Positions 25,754-32,971 of a stretch of 49,788 bases of DNA are shown here, piece by piece (positions within the stretch are counted from its first letter, which is position 1; the number at the start of each line of letters is the position of its first letter). The position numbers and the translations under genes are program-made. A model generated the notes under the pieces. That model worked only from the letters and a program-made list of their open reading frames with translations. It searched no databases and was not told where the DNA came from. Origin of the DNA: Vibrio sinus (GTDB taxonomy: Bacteria > Pseudomonadota > Gammaproteobacteria > Enterobacterales > Vibrionaceae); assembly GCF_023634645.1 (NCBI RefSeq), contig NZ_JAMKMR010000024.1:1-49788 (forward strand). Reading direction: 5' to 3'.

Positions 25754-25927
25754 TTACGCTGGTACAGTTTCCATCACGACTTTTTTCGCTTTGTATTGTT
25801 TACTTTGGTGGCCCTCGTCAAGATGACATGGCTCATATGTACATTCACCTATTTGGTGTCTAGGACAGGTATATTGTTTACTTCGTTCAACTAGCTCAGT
25901 TTTGCAATTTGGGCAGTATAGTTCCAT
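25754..25927 (-). CDS. 57-residue zinc-ribbon-like protein
   Basis: A short gene read on the minus strand. The product starts MELYCPNCKTEL, continues with TCPRH and GECTYEPCH, and ends VVMETVPA. Metal-ligand candidates are Cys5, Cys8, Cys21, His24, Cys29 and Cys34, a pattern of a small zinc ribbon or knuckle. AAGGA lies a normal distance before ATG 25927, and the convergent terminator lies just after the stop, both supporting a real gene. I do not recognise a named family; many gamma-proteobacteria encode such tiny zinc-ribbon proteins of unknown role. A 69-codon frame on the opposite strand (25685-25894) overlaps the terminator and is rejected. Confidence 0.7.
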   Translation of the reverse strand: MELYCPNCKTELVERSKQYTCPRHQIGECTYEPCHLDEGHQSKQYKAKKVVMETVPA

Positions 25928-26568
25928 CACTTTTTCCTTTTCGGATAGTTTGAAGTATTTTTTCTACAACTGTCAGCCAACCTGACCAAAATCTTTTATC
26001 ACAGTCACACATATGCTTCAAGTTTCTCATTATAAAATAACAGAAAATTTACAGGTTTAGGTTGCAAGTTCCCTTCTCTTGGACCTTCCAGTAACTAGGA
26101 AAAATACGCAAAAATAGCTGAAAAAAATTTTTTCGGGATTTGTGTAATAAATCATATGACATACATTGTGTTAGCCATTTCTGCTTACGCTAACTGAAAA
26201 CGACATTGTACATGTATCAAAAGTGAGATTGATAGCGTGGCATGGTCTGCTAATTTAATATGGATTCACAAAAATTATACGGAGCTGTGCTTTTTCGTAT
26301 ATTTCAAAGTAAGCCACTTGGACAGAGTAAGCATTTAATTGCTCGCTAAATATTAATGCTTAAATATTAACTTCATAGATGGTGGGAAGCCAAAAAGGTT
26401 TCTAGGAAAGGTATTGCATAAATGAATATAGGAATGCTGACAATTTATTTTTGTGAAAGGAAAAAATAACTAGTTCTATATATTAGATATTTAACACTTA
26501 TGCCCAATTTATTTCATGTTTTTTGCTATGAGATGTTGGGGAAATATGGATATAAATATAGGTGACAT
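25928..26568. other. Long AT-rich intergenic region upstream of two exported-protein genes
   Basis: About 640 bp without a credible gene. It should hold the divergent promoters of the zinc-ribbon gene (left) and of the exported-protein gene at 26569. The only repeat noticed is TAAATATTAA twice (26347-26356 and 26361-26370), starts 14 bp apart, which could be a regulator site or chance in AT-rich DNA. I looked for a cyclic-di-GMP riboswitch core and did not find one. Confidence 0.35.
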
Positions 26569-27717
26569 ATGAAAAAGTTCACTCCTGTAGCTGCTTTTAT
26601 AGGAAGCATGCTTCTGTCGAGCTCGTTGATAGCCAATGAACTACAGCCTGCTACTGAGGGCACTCCAGAGTTAGCGCCAGTTTACTCAGAAGATATCACA
26701 TCGAGTCAAATTTCATTGGGCAAAAAGGCCTTGATCCTCCACTCTGATCACGTTGCTAATGCGAACAATTTAAAGAATGCCTTGGTTGCAACAGGGCAAT
26801 TTGGTGGGGCAGATATCGATGTATTGAGAATGACAGGGATAGCGCCTGATCTTGCCTCTTTGCAAGCTTACGACTGCGTATACAATTACACTAACTTCCC
26901 ACCACCATCGGCAGTCGCTCATGGTAATAGGTTGAAAGAGTATGTCGATGCTGGGGGTGGGGTAGTTCTACTCACTTATGCCTATTCCAACACGATAAAT
27001 GCTTGGGAAATGCAAGGTGGAATCATGTCTGCTGGTTATAGCCCATTTGTTAATCCCGCCAATGTACGCTTATTTAGCTTTCCTCGTAGCTTAGATTTTA
27101 CGACGGCCGATATTTCACACCCCATGCTAGATAGTGTAACGGACTTCACTTACGGTGGGAATGCCAATTATGCCGCTGTGTCACTCGATGCTGGAGCCAC
27201 ACTGGTTGCAAGTGATACTGCTGGTGTCCCTTTACTAGCGATGAACTCGGCGGGGAATGTCGCGGGTATTAACGTGTTCCCGACCCCTAATGTTTTCCCG
27301 AAGACAGACGGTGTGTTTACCACTATTGCGAATACGTGCGCAGCAGTTGGCAACCTTGTTGTCGATATCGATATTAAACCTGGCAGCGATCCGAACAGTA
27401 TCAACTTGTGTTCCAATGGTTCAGTGCCTGTTGCAATCCTCGGCTCAGATTCATTTGATGTGTATGAAATAGATACAAACACACTATCTTTAGCTGACGC
27501 TGGGGTAAAAATGGTCGGTAAAAAGGATAAACAGCTTTGTAGCACAGAAGATGTCAATGGTGATGGGTACAATGACTTAGTCTGCCACTATGTGACGATC
27601 GACTTGGCCAGTTTAGATGGCACCTCAACGTCTGCTGAGGTAAATGGTAAGTTACTCGATATGACACCTTTTTCAGGTACAGATACAGTCAATATTGTTA
27701 AGCATGAATGCCAGTAA
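26569..27717 (+). CDS. Exported protein, ThuA-like N-terminus and calcium-type C-terminal module
   Basis: A 382-residue protein with a signal peptide (about 1-22, ending SLIANE). Residues about 50-260 look like a ThuA/class I amidotransferase-like Rossmann fold (KKALILHSDH..., then DAGGGVVLLTYAY and an aromatic-rich segment). I cannot see a complete catalytic triad. From residue about 265 there is the widespread extracellular module DIDIKPGSDPNSINLCSNGSVPVAILGS ... EDVNGDGYNDLVCHY, whose Asp-rich loop suggests calcium binding. Four Cys in the module may form disulfides. AGGTG lies five bases before ATG. A terminator follows, so it is transcribed separately from the protease gene behind it. 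Substrate unknown. Confidence 0.65.
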   Translation: MKKFTPVAAFIGSMLLSSSLIANELQPATEGTPELAPVYSEDITSSQISLGKKALILHSDHVANANNLKNALVATGQFGGADIDVLRMTGIAPDLASLQAYDCVYNYTNFPPPSAVAHGNRLKEYVDAGGGVVLLTYAYSNTINAWEMQGGIMSAGYSPFVNPANVRLFSFPRSLDFTTADISHPMLDSVTDFTYGGNANYAAVSLDAGATLVASDTAGVPLLAMNSAGNVAGINVFPTPNVFPKTDGVFTTIANTCAAVGNLVVDIDIKPGSDPNSINLCSNGSVPVAILGSDSFDVYEIDTNTLSLADAGVKMVGKKDKQLCSTEDVNGDGYNDLVCHYVTIDLASLDGTSTSAEVNGKLLDMTPFSGTDTVNIVKHECQ

Positions 27718-27730
27718 TTAGGCTATTATT

Positions 27731-27768
27731 AATGGAGCGCTAAATTATATTAGTGCTCCAATTTTTAT
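27731..27768 (+). terminator. Intrinsic terminator between the two exported-protein genes
   Basis: AATGGAGCGCTAA (27731-27743) pairs with TTAGTGCTCCAATT (27750-27763; one G-U) around the loop ATTATA and is followed by a T-rich tract (TTTTTAT). Confidence 0.75.
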
Positions 27769-27793
27769 CTAACGGAATAGGTCGGGTGTCGTT

Positions 27794-30199
27794 ATGAAAA
27801 TAGCCTGTTTATTTCTTAATGGAATTAAGAATTTTAACATTTACAACTTATTAACACTATTATTAATAGCGTTTTTTTCTCTATCGTTAAATGCGGAGAA
27901 AAAAGAAAAGCCACCTTTTCCCAATGTGAACTTGCCTGAGCAATCTCGTGGGCAAAGTGCTATAGAGAGACTGGGTGACAAGCTGCCTGAAGTCGCTGCT
28001 TGGTATGGTAAATCATCTGAAGAGTTTTCAACGTTACTGCGTAAAGATGACACCATGTGGATAGATAAAAAAGGTCGCGTGCTATTTATTGATAAAAAGC
28101 CGCATCACTCACATAGCCAGAGTACTGGCCCGGAAGTGTCTACGGCTCCTTATCCGTACGACCAGACCTTTCTCCTACACAGCAAACCAAACTCGACCAA
28201 AGTCATTTACCTAGATTTTAATGGTTACTTTACGACTGGGCGAGCATGGAACGAGAGCTACGGTGAACCCATTGATGCGTTACCATTCGATACAGATGGA
28301 GATAACACGTCATTTAGCACAGCAGAGCAAGACGTCATTCAACAAATTTGGCAGCAGGTCGCTGAAGATTTTGCCCCATTTGATGTTGATGTCACCACTC
28401 AGGACCCAGGGCAGAGCGCAATTACTCGTAGTAGCTACGCCGATGAAGAATATGGTACTCGAGTCGTGGTGACGGCTGATTTTACGGTTCCATCTTGTCA
28501 GTGTGGTGGGTTTGCTTATGTAGGGGTATTTGATAGCGTCAACGATTTTGGGCAACCTTCCGACTATTACAAACCTGCGTTTGTTTTCTACAATCGGTTG
28601 GGCTCTAGCGGCAAGTTGATTGCGGAAGCTGCCACCCATGAAGCCGGACACAACCTAGGTTTATACCATGATGGTGTTTTGGGTGGGTCTAGCTATTACA
28701 CGGGCCACGGTGGAGACACCAGTGTTCCGACGAGTTGGGCTCCGATTATGGGTGTTGGTTACTACACATCGGTGAGTCAATGGAGCAAAGGGGAATACCG
28801 AAACGCCGACAACACTGAAGATGACATTCAGATTATTCAAAATAATGGGGCATTACTGGAAGCCGATGATCATGGTAGTAGCTATCTGACGGCAACCACA
28901 CTTACAGGCAGCACCACGAACAATCTGATTAGTATTGATGAAGCAAGTGGGATTATAGAAACAGACACCGATTTTGATTATTTCGAACTCACCGTGGGTA
29001 ATGGCGATCTCAATCTCGATATTTCGCCTGCGTCCGTTGCTCCAAATCTGGACATAGAAGTGAGACTATACAATGGCGCTGGTTCATTAATTGATACGTT
29101 TAACCCCTCAGGTGAGCTGTGGGCACAAATCCAGAACTATCCTGTTCTAGCGGGCACGTATTATCTCTCAGTGTCGGGAGCGGGCTTAGGAGATCCTTAT
29201 GGTCTTCCACCTACAGGTTATACAGAGTATGGCAGTATCGGCCAATATTCTATAAACGGTACCATGCCAGCTCCGGGGGGGCTATTGCCACCTGTGGCCA
29301 GTGCATCAGCGAATCCGGAGACAGGATATCGGCCACTCACGGTTCAATTCAATGGTGATTTGTCTAGCGATCCGGATGGTGAAGATTCATCGCTCACTTA
29401 TTTCTGGGACTTTTCAGATGATGGTGCTAGTTCGACTGCAACTAACCCACAACATACATTTGAAAATCTAGGAAGTTATAGCGTTTCGCTATTGGTGACA
29501 GATGCAGATGGATTAACGGATACTGATACGGTCATCGTTACTGTCAATAATAACCCACCAGTTGCCGATGCGACCGCTTCGACTTACGATGGTCCTGCTC
29601 CTTTGGAAGTGGAATTTTCTAGTGTCAATTCGAGTGATGTAGACGGCACTATCTCGAGCTACCAATGGCAATTTGGTGATGGCTCTAGTTCAAATCAAGC
29701 GAATCCTACTCACACCTATGCGACCGAGGGCAGTTATGAAGTCACCTTAATGGTAACGGATGATAATGGAGACACAGACTCTGCAAGCCTAACCATCAAT
29801 GTCGACCCTGACCCGAGTCAAAATACATTACATCTAGACCGATTTGATATCGTACTCGTTAGCAATATCTCCCAAGCTAAGGGAGGTAATGGCAACGGTA
29901 AAGGCGGCGGTAACGGTGGTAATGATGGAGGCTCAAGTGGCACTCAGGCGAAAGTGACGATCGTTGTGGTTGATGAAAATGGCCAGATAATGAAAAGCGC
30001 AACCGTATCTGGCGTATGGGGAGGAAGCGTTTCTGGAAATGTCAGCAAACGTACGAATCGCCGTGGTCAAGTAGAGTTTACTTCACCTTCAGTCACCAGT
30101 GAAAGTGGCACGTTTATATTTACGGTCTCAAATATAACCAAATCTGGTTATAGCTATGGGTCAGATCCAGGCAGTGAATCTGTATCTGCTAGCTTCTGA
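27794..30199 (+). CDS. Secreted metzincin-type zinc protease with two PKD domains
   Basis: An 801-residue exported protein. The signal peptide has a long N-region (hydrophobic residues about 17-34, cleavage near SLNA). The catalytic zinc site is HEAGHNLGLYHD (His282, Glu283, His286, His292), the extended HExxHxxGxxH metzincin motif, and a Met-turn APIMGVGYY follows. Residues about 380-490 resemble a bacterial pre-peptidase C-terminal domain. Two PKD domains (near 500-585 and 588-670) contain TYFWDFSDDG and YQWQFGDGSS. A Gly/Asn-rich linker near 696-717 leads to a last beta-domain (TIVVVDENGQIMKSATVSGVW). The protein probably digests extracellular protein or matrix after type II secretion. Family is clear; substrate unknown. 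Confidence 0.88.
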   Translation: MKIACLFLNGIKNFNIYNLLTLLLIAFFSLSLNAEKKEKPPFPNVNLPEQSRGQSAIERLGDKLPEVAAWYGKSSEEFSTLLRKDDTMWIDKKGRVLFIDKKPHHSHSQSTGPEVSTAPYPYDQTFLLHSKPNSTKVIYLDFNGYFTTGRAWNESYGEPIDALPFDTDGDNTSFSTAEQDVIQQIWQQVAEDFAPFDVDVTTQDPGQSAITRSSYADEEYGTRVVVTADFTVPSCQCGGFAYVGVFDSVNDFGQPSDYYKPAFVFYNRLGSSGKLIAEAATHEAGHNLGLYHDGVLGGSSYYTGHGGDTSVPTSWAPIMGVGYYTSVSQWSKGEYRNADNTEDDIQIIQNNGALLEADDHGSSYLTATTLTGSTTNNLISIDEASGIIETDTDFDYFELTVGNGDLNLDISPASVAPNLDIEVRLYNGAGSLIDTFNPSGELWAQIQNYPVLAGTYYLSVSGAGLGDPYGLPPTGYTEYGSIGQYSINGTMPAPGGLLPPVASASANPETGYRPLTVQFNGDLSSDPDGEDSSLTYFWDFSDDGASSTATNPQHTFENLGSYSVSLLVTDADGLTDTDTVIVTVNNNPPVADATASTYDGPAPLEVEFSSVNSSDVDGTISSYQWQFGDGSSSNQANPTHTYATEGSYEVTLMVTDDNGDTDSASLTINVDPDPSQNTLHLDRFDIVLVSNISQAKGGNGNGKGGGNGGNDGGSSGTQAKVTIVVVDENGQIMKSATVSGVWGGSVSGNVSKRTNRRGQVEFTSPSVTSESGTFIFTVSNITKSGYSYGSDPGSESVSASF

Positions 30200-30217
30200 T
30201 AGGATGCGCAAATAGCG

Positions 30218-30244
30218 TTGCCCCTGAATATCTGGCGGGGGCAA
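30218..30244. terminator. Hairpin between convergent protease and regulator genes
   Basis: TTGCCCC (30218-30224) pairs with GGGGCAA (30238-30244) over a 13-base loop. Flanks are only mildly T-rich on either side, so a weak bidirectional terminator is the best reading. Confidence 0.45.
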
Positions 30245-30304
30245 TATTCCCATGTTATTGGGTATTCACCAGCTCCTTCGACGTTCGGGATAAGGCTAAT
30301 ATCC

Positions 30305-31936
30305 TTAGGCACTTATCTCGAACTTTTTCATTTTGTGGCTCAGTGTACTGATCGGTAAAGACAGGCGCTCTGCTGCCCGCTTTACCTGCCAGTTACAGAC
30401 TTTTAGGCACTCTAGAATGATCTGCTTTTCGTAATCGTTGACGGATGCTTTTAAGCTTTTACTGCCTGGAAGCTGAGGTGACGGGTTGTCTAGTGAGTGC
30501 TGTGCCTGATCTTGAATGTTTGTTGTTTCAGGATGTGTCATCGTTAGGTTAACAGGCAGATCGGCTGTATTTTCTTCGATTTCTATGTCATGAATTACTT
30601 TGAAGTCTGACAGCAAAACTGACCGCTCGATGATGTGCTTAAGTTCTCTTACGTTACCAGGGTAAGAGTAAGACAACAGTTGCTGCTTGACTGAATCAGA
30701 CAGAGAAGGAGCGCCAGTTAAATTGAGAGAGTTCGCGTATTTTTGGATGAATTGATTGGCCAAGGGCAGGATGTCCTCTAGACGCTTTCTAAGTGGTGGT
30801 AACGATACCGGAAAGACATTGAGTCGATAGTAGAGATCCGCACGAAATTCCCCAGATACAATTTTCTTGTTGAGATCACAATGCGTCGCCGCAATCACCC
30901 GAACATCAATATCTATTTCAGAATGCGCACCAATGGGTTTAATTTTTTTCTCTTGTAACACACGCAATAGTTTGGCTTGCAAAAGTAACGGCATATCACC
31001 GATTTCATCGAGAAACAGTGTCCCGCCGTTCGCGGCTTCAAATAATCCCACTCTATCTTTATCGGCGCCGGTAAAAGCGCCTTTTTTGTGGCCAAACAAT
31101 TCAGACTCCAGCAGCTGCTCGGGAATGGCTGCGCAATTTTGCACAATACAAGGAGAGTGGCGTCGATTCGACATCGTGTGGATATACTGTGCTATGACTT
31201 CTTTACCAGTTCCTGTTTCACCCAATAATAGGACATCGATAGGAAGGGCCAGCACTTTCTTAATTCGTTCAAGTGTACTTGTCATGGCATCACTGTGAGC
31301 AATTGGCAGGGCAGATTGACCATGAGTGAGGGCTTTTAACTGGCTGTTTTCTTCTAAGAGCTTATTGTTTTCTTTGTTTAGGTTATGAATAGCGCCGCTG
31401 TACTTTTCCAACCAAATTGCTTGGTTAATGCACTTTGCCGCAAGTTGGCAAAAGGCACTTAACGAGGACTCGTGCTTCATATTTGAGTAATCTAATGCGA
31501 CAAGAAGACCAGAGGTGCCTTGATTATCGTCGACCAATGGCCAAGCGATGAGGTTTCGGCTTTGTCGACCTTGCTGTTGCTCTGTTTGGTAGATGTTTTC
31601 ACAATCGTAACCATTGTATTGGTACAAATCAGTAATGAGTACGACTTCACCTGTTTTTACGGCGTAGCCGAATGGGTCACCCTCGCTCAAATTGTCGATA
31701 ATCAGTGCCTGCCAGTGGTGTTTAGATACAATATCTTCTTTGTCTTGGACTATGTTTGGTATCAGTGATTGTCTGGTTTCGTCTAAAACGTAAATAATGC
31801 CATGTGGTGCGCTTAATAATTTTTTGGCAGCGCTCAGAATCGCATCCAAGGTTTTTACTAGCTGGCTGCGGTCAACGATAGATTGACTGACGGCGAGCAG
31901 TGCGCCATTTAATTCTCCATTATTGATAATTTCCAT
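30305..31936 (-). CDS. vasH: Sigma-54-dependent activator of the T6SS (VasH-like)
   Basis: A 543-residue bacterial enhancer-binding protein in three parts. An N-terminal GAF-type sensor spans about residues 10-180. The AAA+ domain has Walker A GETGTGKE (239-246), the sigma-54-contacting GAFTGA loop (286-291) and Walker B LFLDEI (307-312). A C-terminal Fis-type helix-turn-helix (NWQVKRAAERLSLPISTLSHKMKKF) completes it. GAFTGA is intact, so it should open sigma-54 promoters. It is divergent from hcp, in front of which a sigma-54-like element lies. The same arrangement is known for VasH in V. cholerae and related Vibrio T6SS regulators. No good ribosome site is seen before ATG 31936. Whether it also acts at the TelA/TerD sigma-54 promoter is an open question. 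Confidence 0.9.
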   Translation of the reverse strand: MEIINNGELNGALLAVSQSIVDRSQLVKTLDAILSAAKKLLSAPHGIIYVLDETRQSLIPNIVQDKEDIVSKHHWQALIIDNLSEGDPFGYAVKTGEVVLITDLYQYNGYDCENIYQTEQQQGRQSRNLIAWPLVDDNQGTSGLLVALDYSNMKHESSLSAFCQLAAKCINQAIWLEKYSGAIHNLNKENNKLLEENSQLKALTHGQSALPIAHSDAMTSTLERIKKVLALPIDVLLLGETGTGKEVIAQYIHTMSNRRHSPCIVQNCAAIPEQLLESELFGHKKGAFTGADKDRVGLFEAANGGTLFLDEIGDMPLLLQAKLLRVLQEKKIKPIGAHSEIDIDVRVIAATHCDLNKKIVSGEFRADLYYRLNVFPVSLPPLRKRLEDILPLANQFIQKYANSLNLTGAPSLSDSVKQQLLSYSYPGNVRELKHIIERSVLLSDFKVIHDIEIEENTADLPVNLTMTHPETTNIQDQAQHSLDNPSPQLPGSKSLKASVNDYEKQIILECLKVCNWQVKRAAERLSLPISTLSHKMKKFEISA

Positions 31937-32072
31937 GAGGGTGTTATCCGTGTGAATCTTGCATCTTTAGGTATCTTGGGTATGAAAATATAAAGCAATA
32001 TCTACTATATATCTCCGATACACAGTGCGTTCAAAGCGAATTGTGTTATTTGAAAGTCTTATTAGTAAATAT

Positions 32073-32087
32073 GACCTAGTGAAGGTC
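32073..32087. promoter_or_regulatory. Candidate upstream activator site for hcp promoter
   Basis: GACCT-AGTGA-AGGTC is a perfect 5+5 inverted repeat about 205 bp before the sigma-54-like element of hcp and about 135 bp from the regulator start. It is the best dyad I found in the divergent region, but a match this short can occur by chance and there is only one copy. Confidence 0.3.
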
Positions 32088-32291
32088 CGTTTTATTAGAT
32101 TAAGGAAGTTAACACTAGTAAAAAGGAATTATTGGCTATGGATAATAACTTATCGGTTGATTTTTATATGCTTTCCAATAAATTAGACAAGATTCCAAAT
32201 AATTAAAAAATATCTTGATAATTTATTGGTTGTTCGTTTTTATTATGTGCCTTGTGTTTCTAACTTATTGTATTTTATCGTTTTTTAGTTT

Positions 32292-32306
32292 TGGCATGAC
32301 TATTGA
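32292..32306 (+). promoter_or_regulatory. Sigma-54-like promoter of the hcp-vgrG-tss operon
   Basis: TGGCATGACTATTGA has the -24 GG (32293-32294) and, 12 bp later, GA where the consensus has GC (32305-32306). It therefore departs from the consensus at the -12 element but keeps the required spacing and TGGCA. Its place between a divergent sigma-54 activator and hcp strengthens the call. The remaining divergent region (31937-32375) is AT-rich and contains no gene. Confidence 0.55.
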
Positions 32307-32375
32307 AGGAGTGAAATAGTAATAAGGCGCTGCCTTAAGTTAGAAAGCATATTTTTATATAAAGAGGATACTATT

Positions 32376-32894
32376 ATGCCAACTCCCGCTTACATGTCGG
32401 TTTCAGGTGAAACACAAGGTGATATAACAAAAGATGCGTATTCTGCCGATTCGGTAGGTAATTCTTGGCAAGAAGCGCACGTGGATGAATTTATGGTACA
32501 AGAGCTTGATCACTTACTGACGATCCCGCGAGATCCTCAAAGTGGCCAACCCACTGGCCAACGAGTTCATAAACCTGTCATTGTGACAAAACAGCAAGAT
32601 TGTTGTTCGCCTTTATTGTTTAACGCGCTGGTGTCAGGAGAAAAACTCTCTGAGTGCCAGATTCGTTTCTATCGCACATCAACCACAGGCAAGCAGGAGC
32701 ATTATTACACCATCAAATTGATTGATGCATTGCTAGTGGACATGCAAACACGCATGGCTCATTGCCAAGATGCAGCGACGTCAGATCGAGTAACTGAAGA
32801 AGTGTTGAAGTTTACTTATCGCGCGATTGAAGTGACTCATGAGGTATGTGGAAAAGCAGGCAATGATGATTGGCGTGCTCCACGTGAAGCGTGA
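32376..32894 (+). CDS. hcp: T6SS tube protein Hcp (TssD)
   Basis: A 172-residue Hcp. Landmarks are PAYMSVSGETQGDITKDAYSADSVGNSW near the start, IPRDPQSGQPTGQRVHKPVIVTKQQD in the middle and HYYTIKLIDALLVDM later. Hcp hexamers stack into the tube that the contracting sheath ejects; small effectors may ride inside. AGAGGA precedes ATG. It is the first gene after the sigma-54-like promoter and a terminator-like hairpin follows it, which would allow the high Hcp level a tube needs. Pairing with vgrG and the divergent activator is typical for this T6SS type. Confidence 0.96.
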   Translation: MPTPAYMSVSGETQGDITKDAYSADSVGNSWQEAHVDEFMVQELDHLLTIPRDPQSGQPTGQRVHKPVIVTKQQDCCSPLLFNALVSGEKLSECQIRFYRTSTTGKQEHYYTIKLIDALLVDMQTRMAHCQDAATSDRVTEEVLKFTYRAIEVTHEVCGKAGNDDWRAPREA

Positions 32895-32900
32895 TTGTTT

Positions 32901-32924
32901 TTAGTTAGTTAGTTAGTTAGTTAG
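32901..32924 (+). repeat. Six tandem copies of TTAG between hcp and vgrG
   Basis: The tetranucleotide TTAG is repeated six times without interruption, seven bases after the hcp stop and four bases before a terminator-like hairpin. Tetranucleotide tracts can change length by slipped-strand mispairing. Being outside coding sequence, a change would alter only the leader or spacing of the vgrG part of the transcript. Confidence 0.85.
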
Positions 32925-32927
32925 TTT

Positions 32928-32948
32928 GGGCCGTCATTGGCCCTTTTT
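32928..32948 (+). terminator. Partial terminator after hcp
   Basis: GGGCC (32928-32932) and GGCCC (32939-32943) form a short GC stem with a 6-base loop, followed directly by TTTTT. With only five base pairs it probably leaks, acting as an attenuator that makes hcp more abundant than vgrG and the genes behind it. Confidence 0.65.
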
Positions 32949-32971
32949 ACCTAAGGTTTATGGATTGAGCG

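Noticed and set aside
25685..25894. 69-codon plus-strand frame after egtD
   Set aside because: It overlaps a strong terminator and the better supported minus-strand zinc-ribbon gene.
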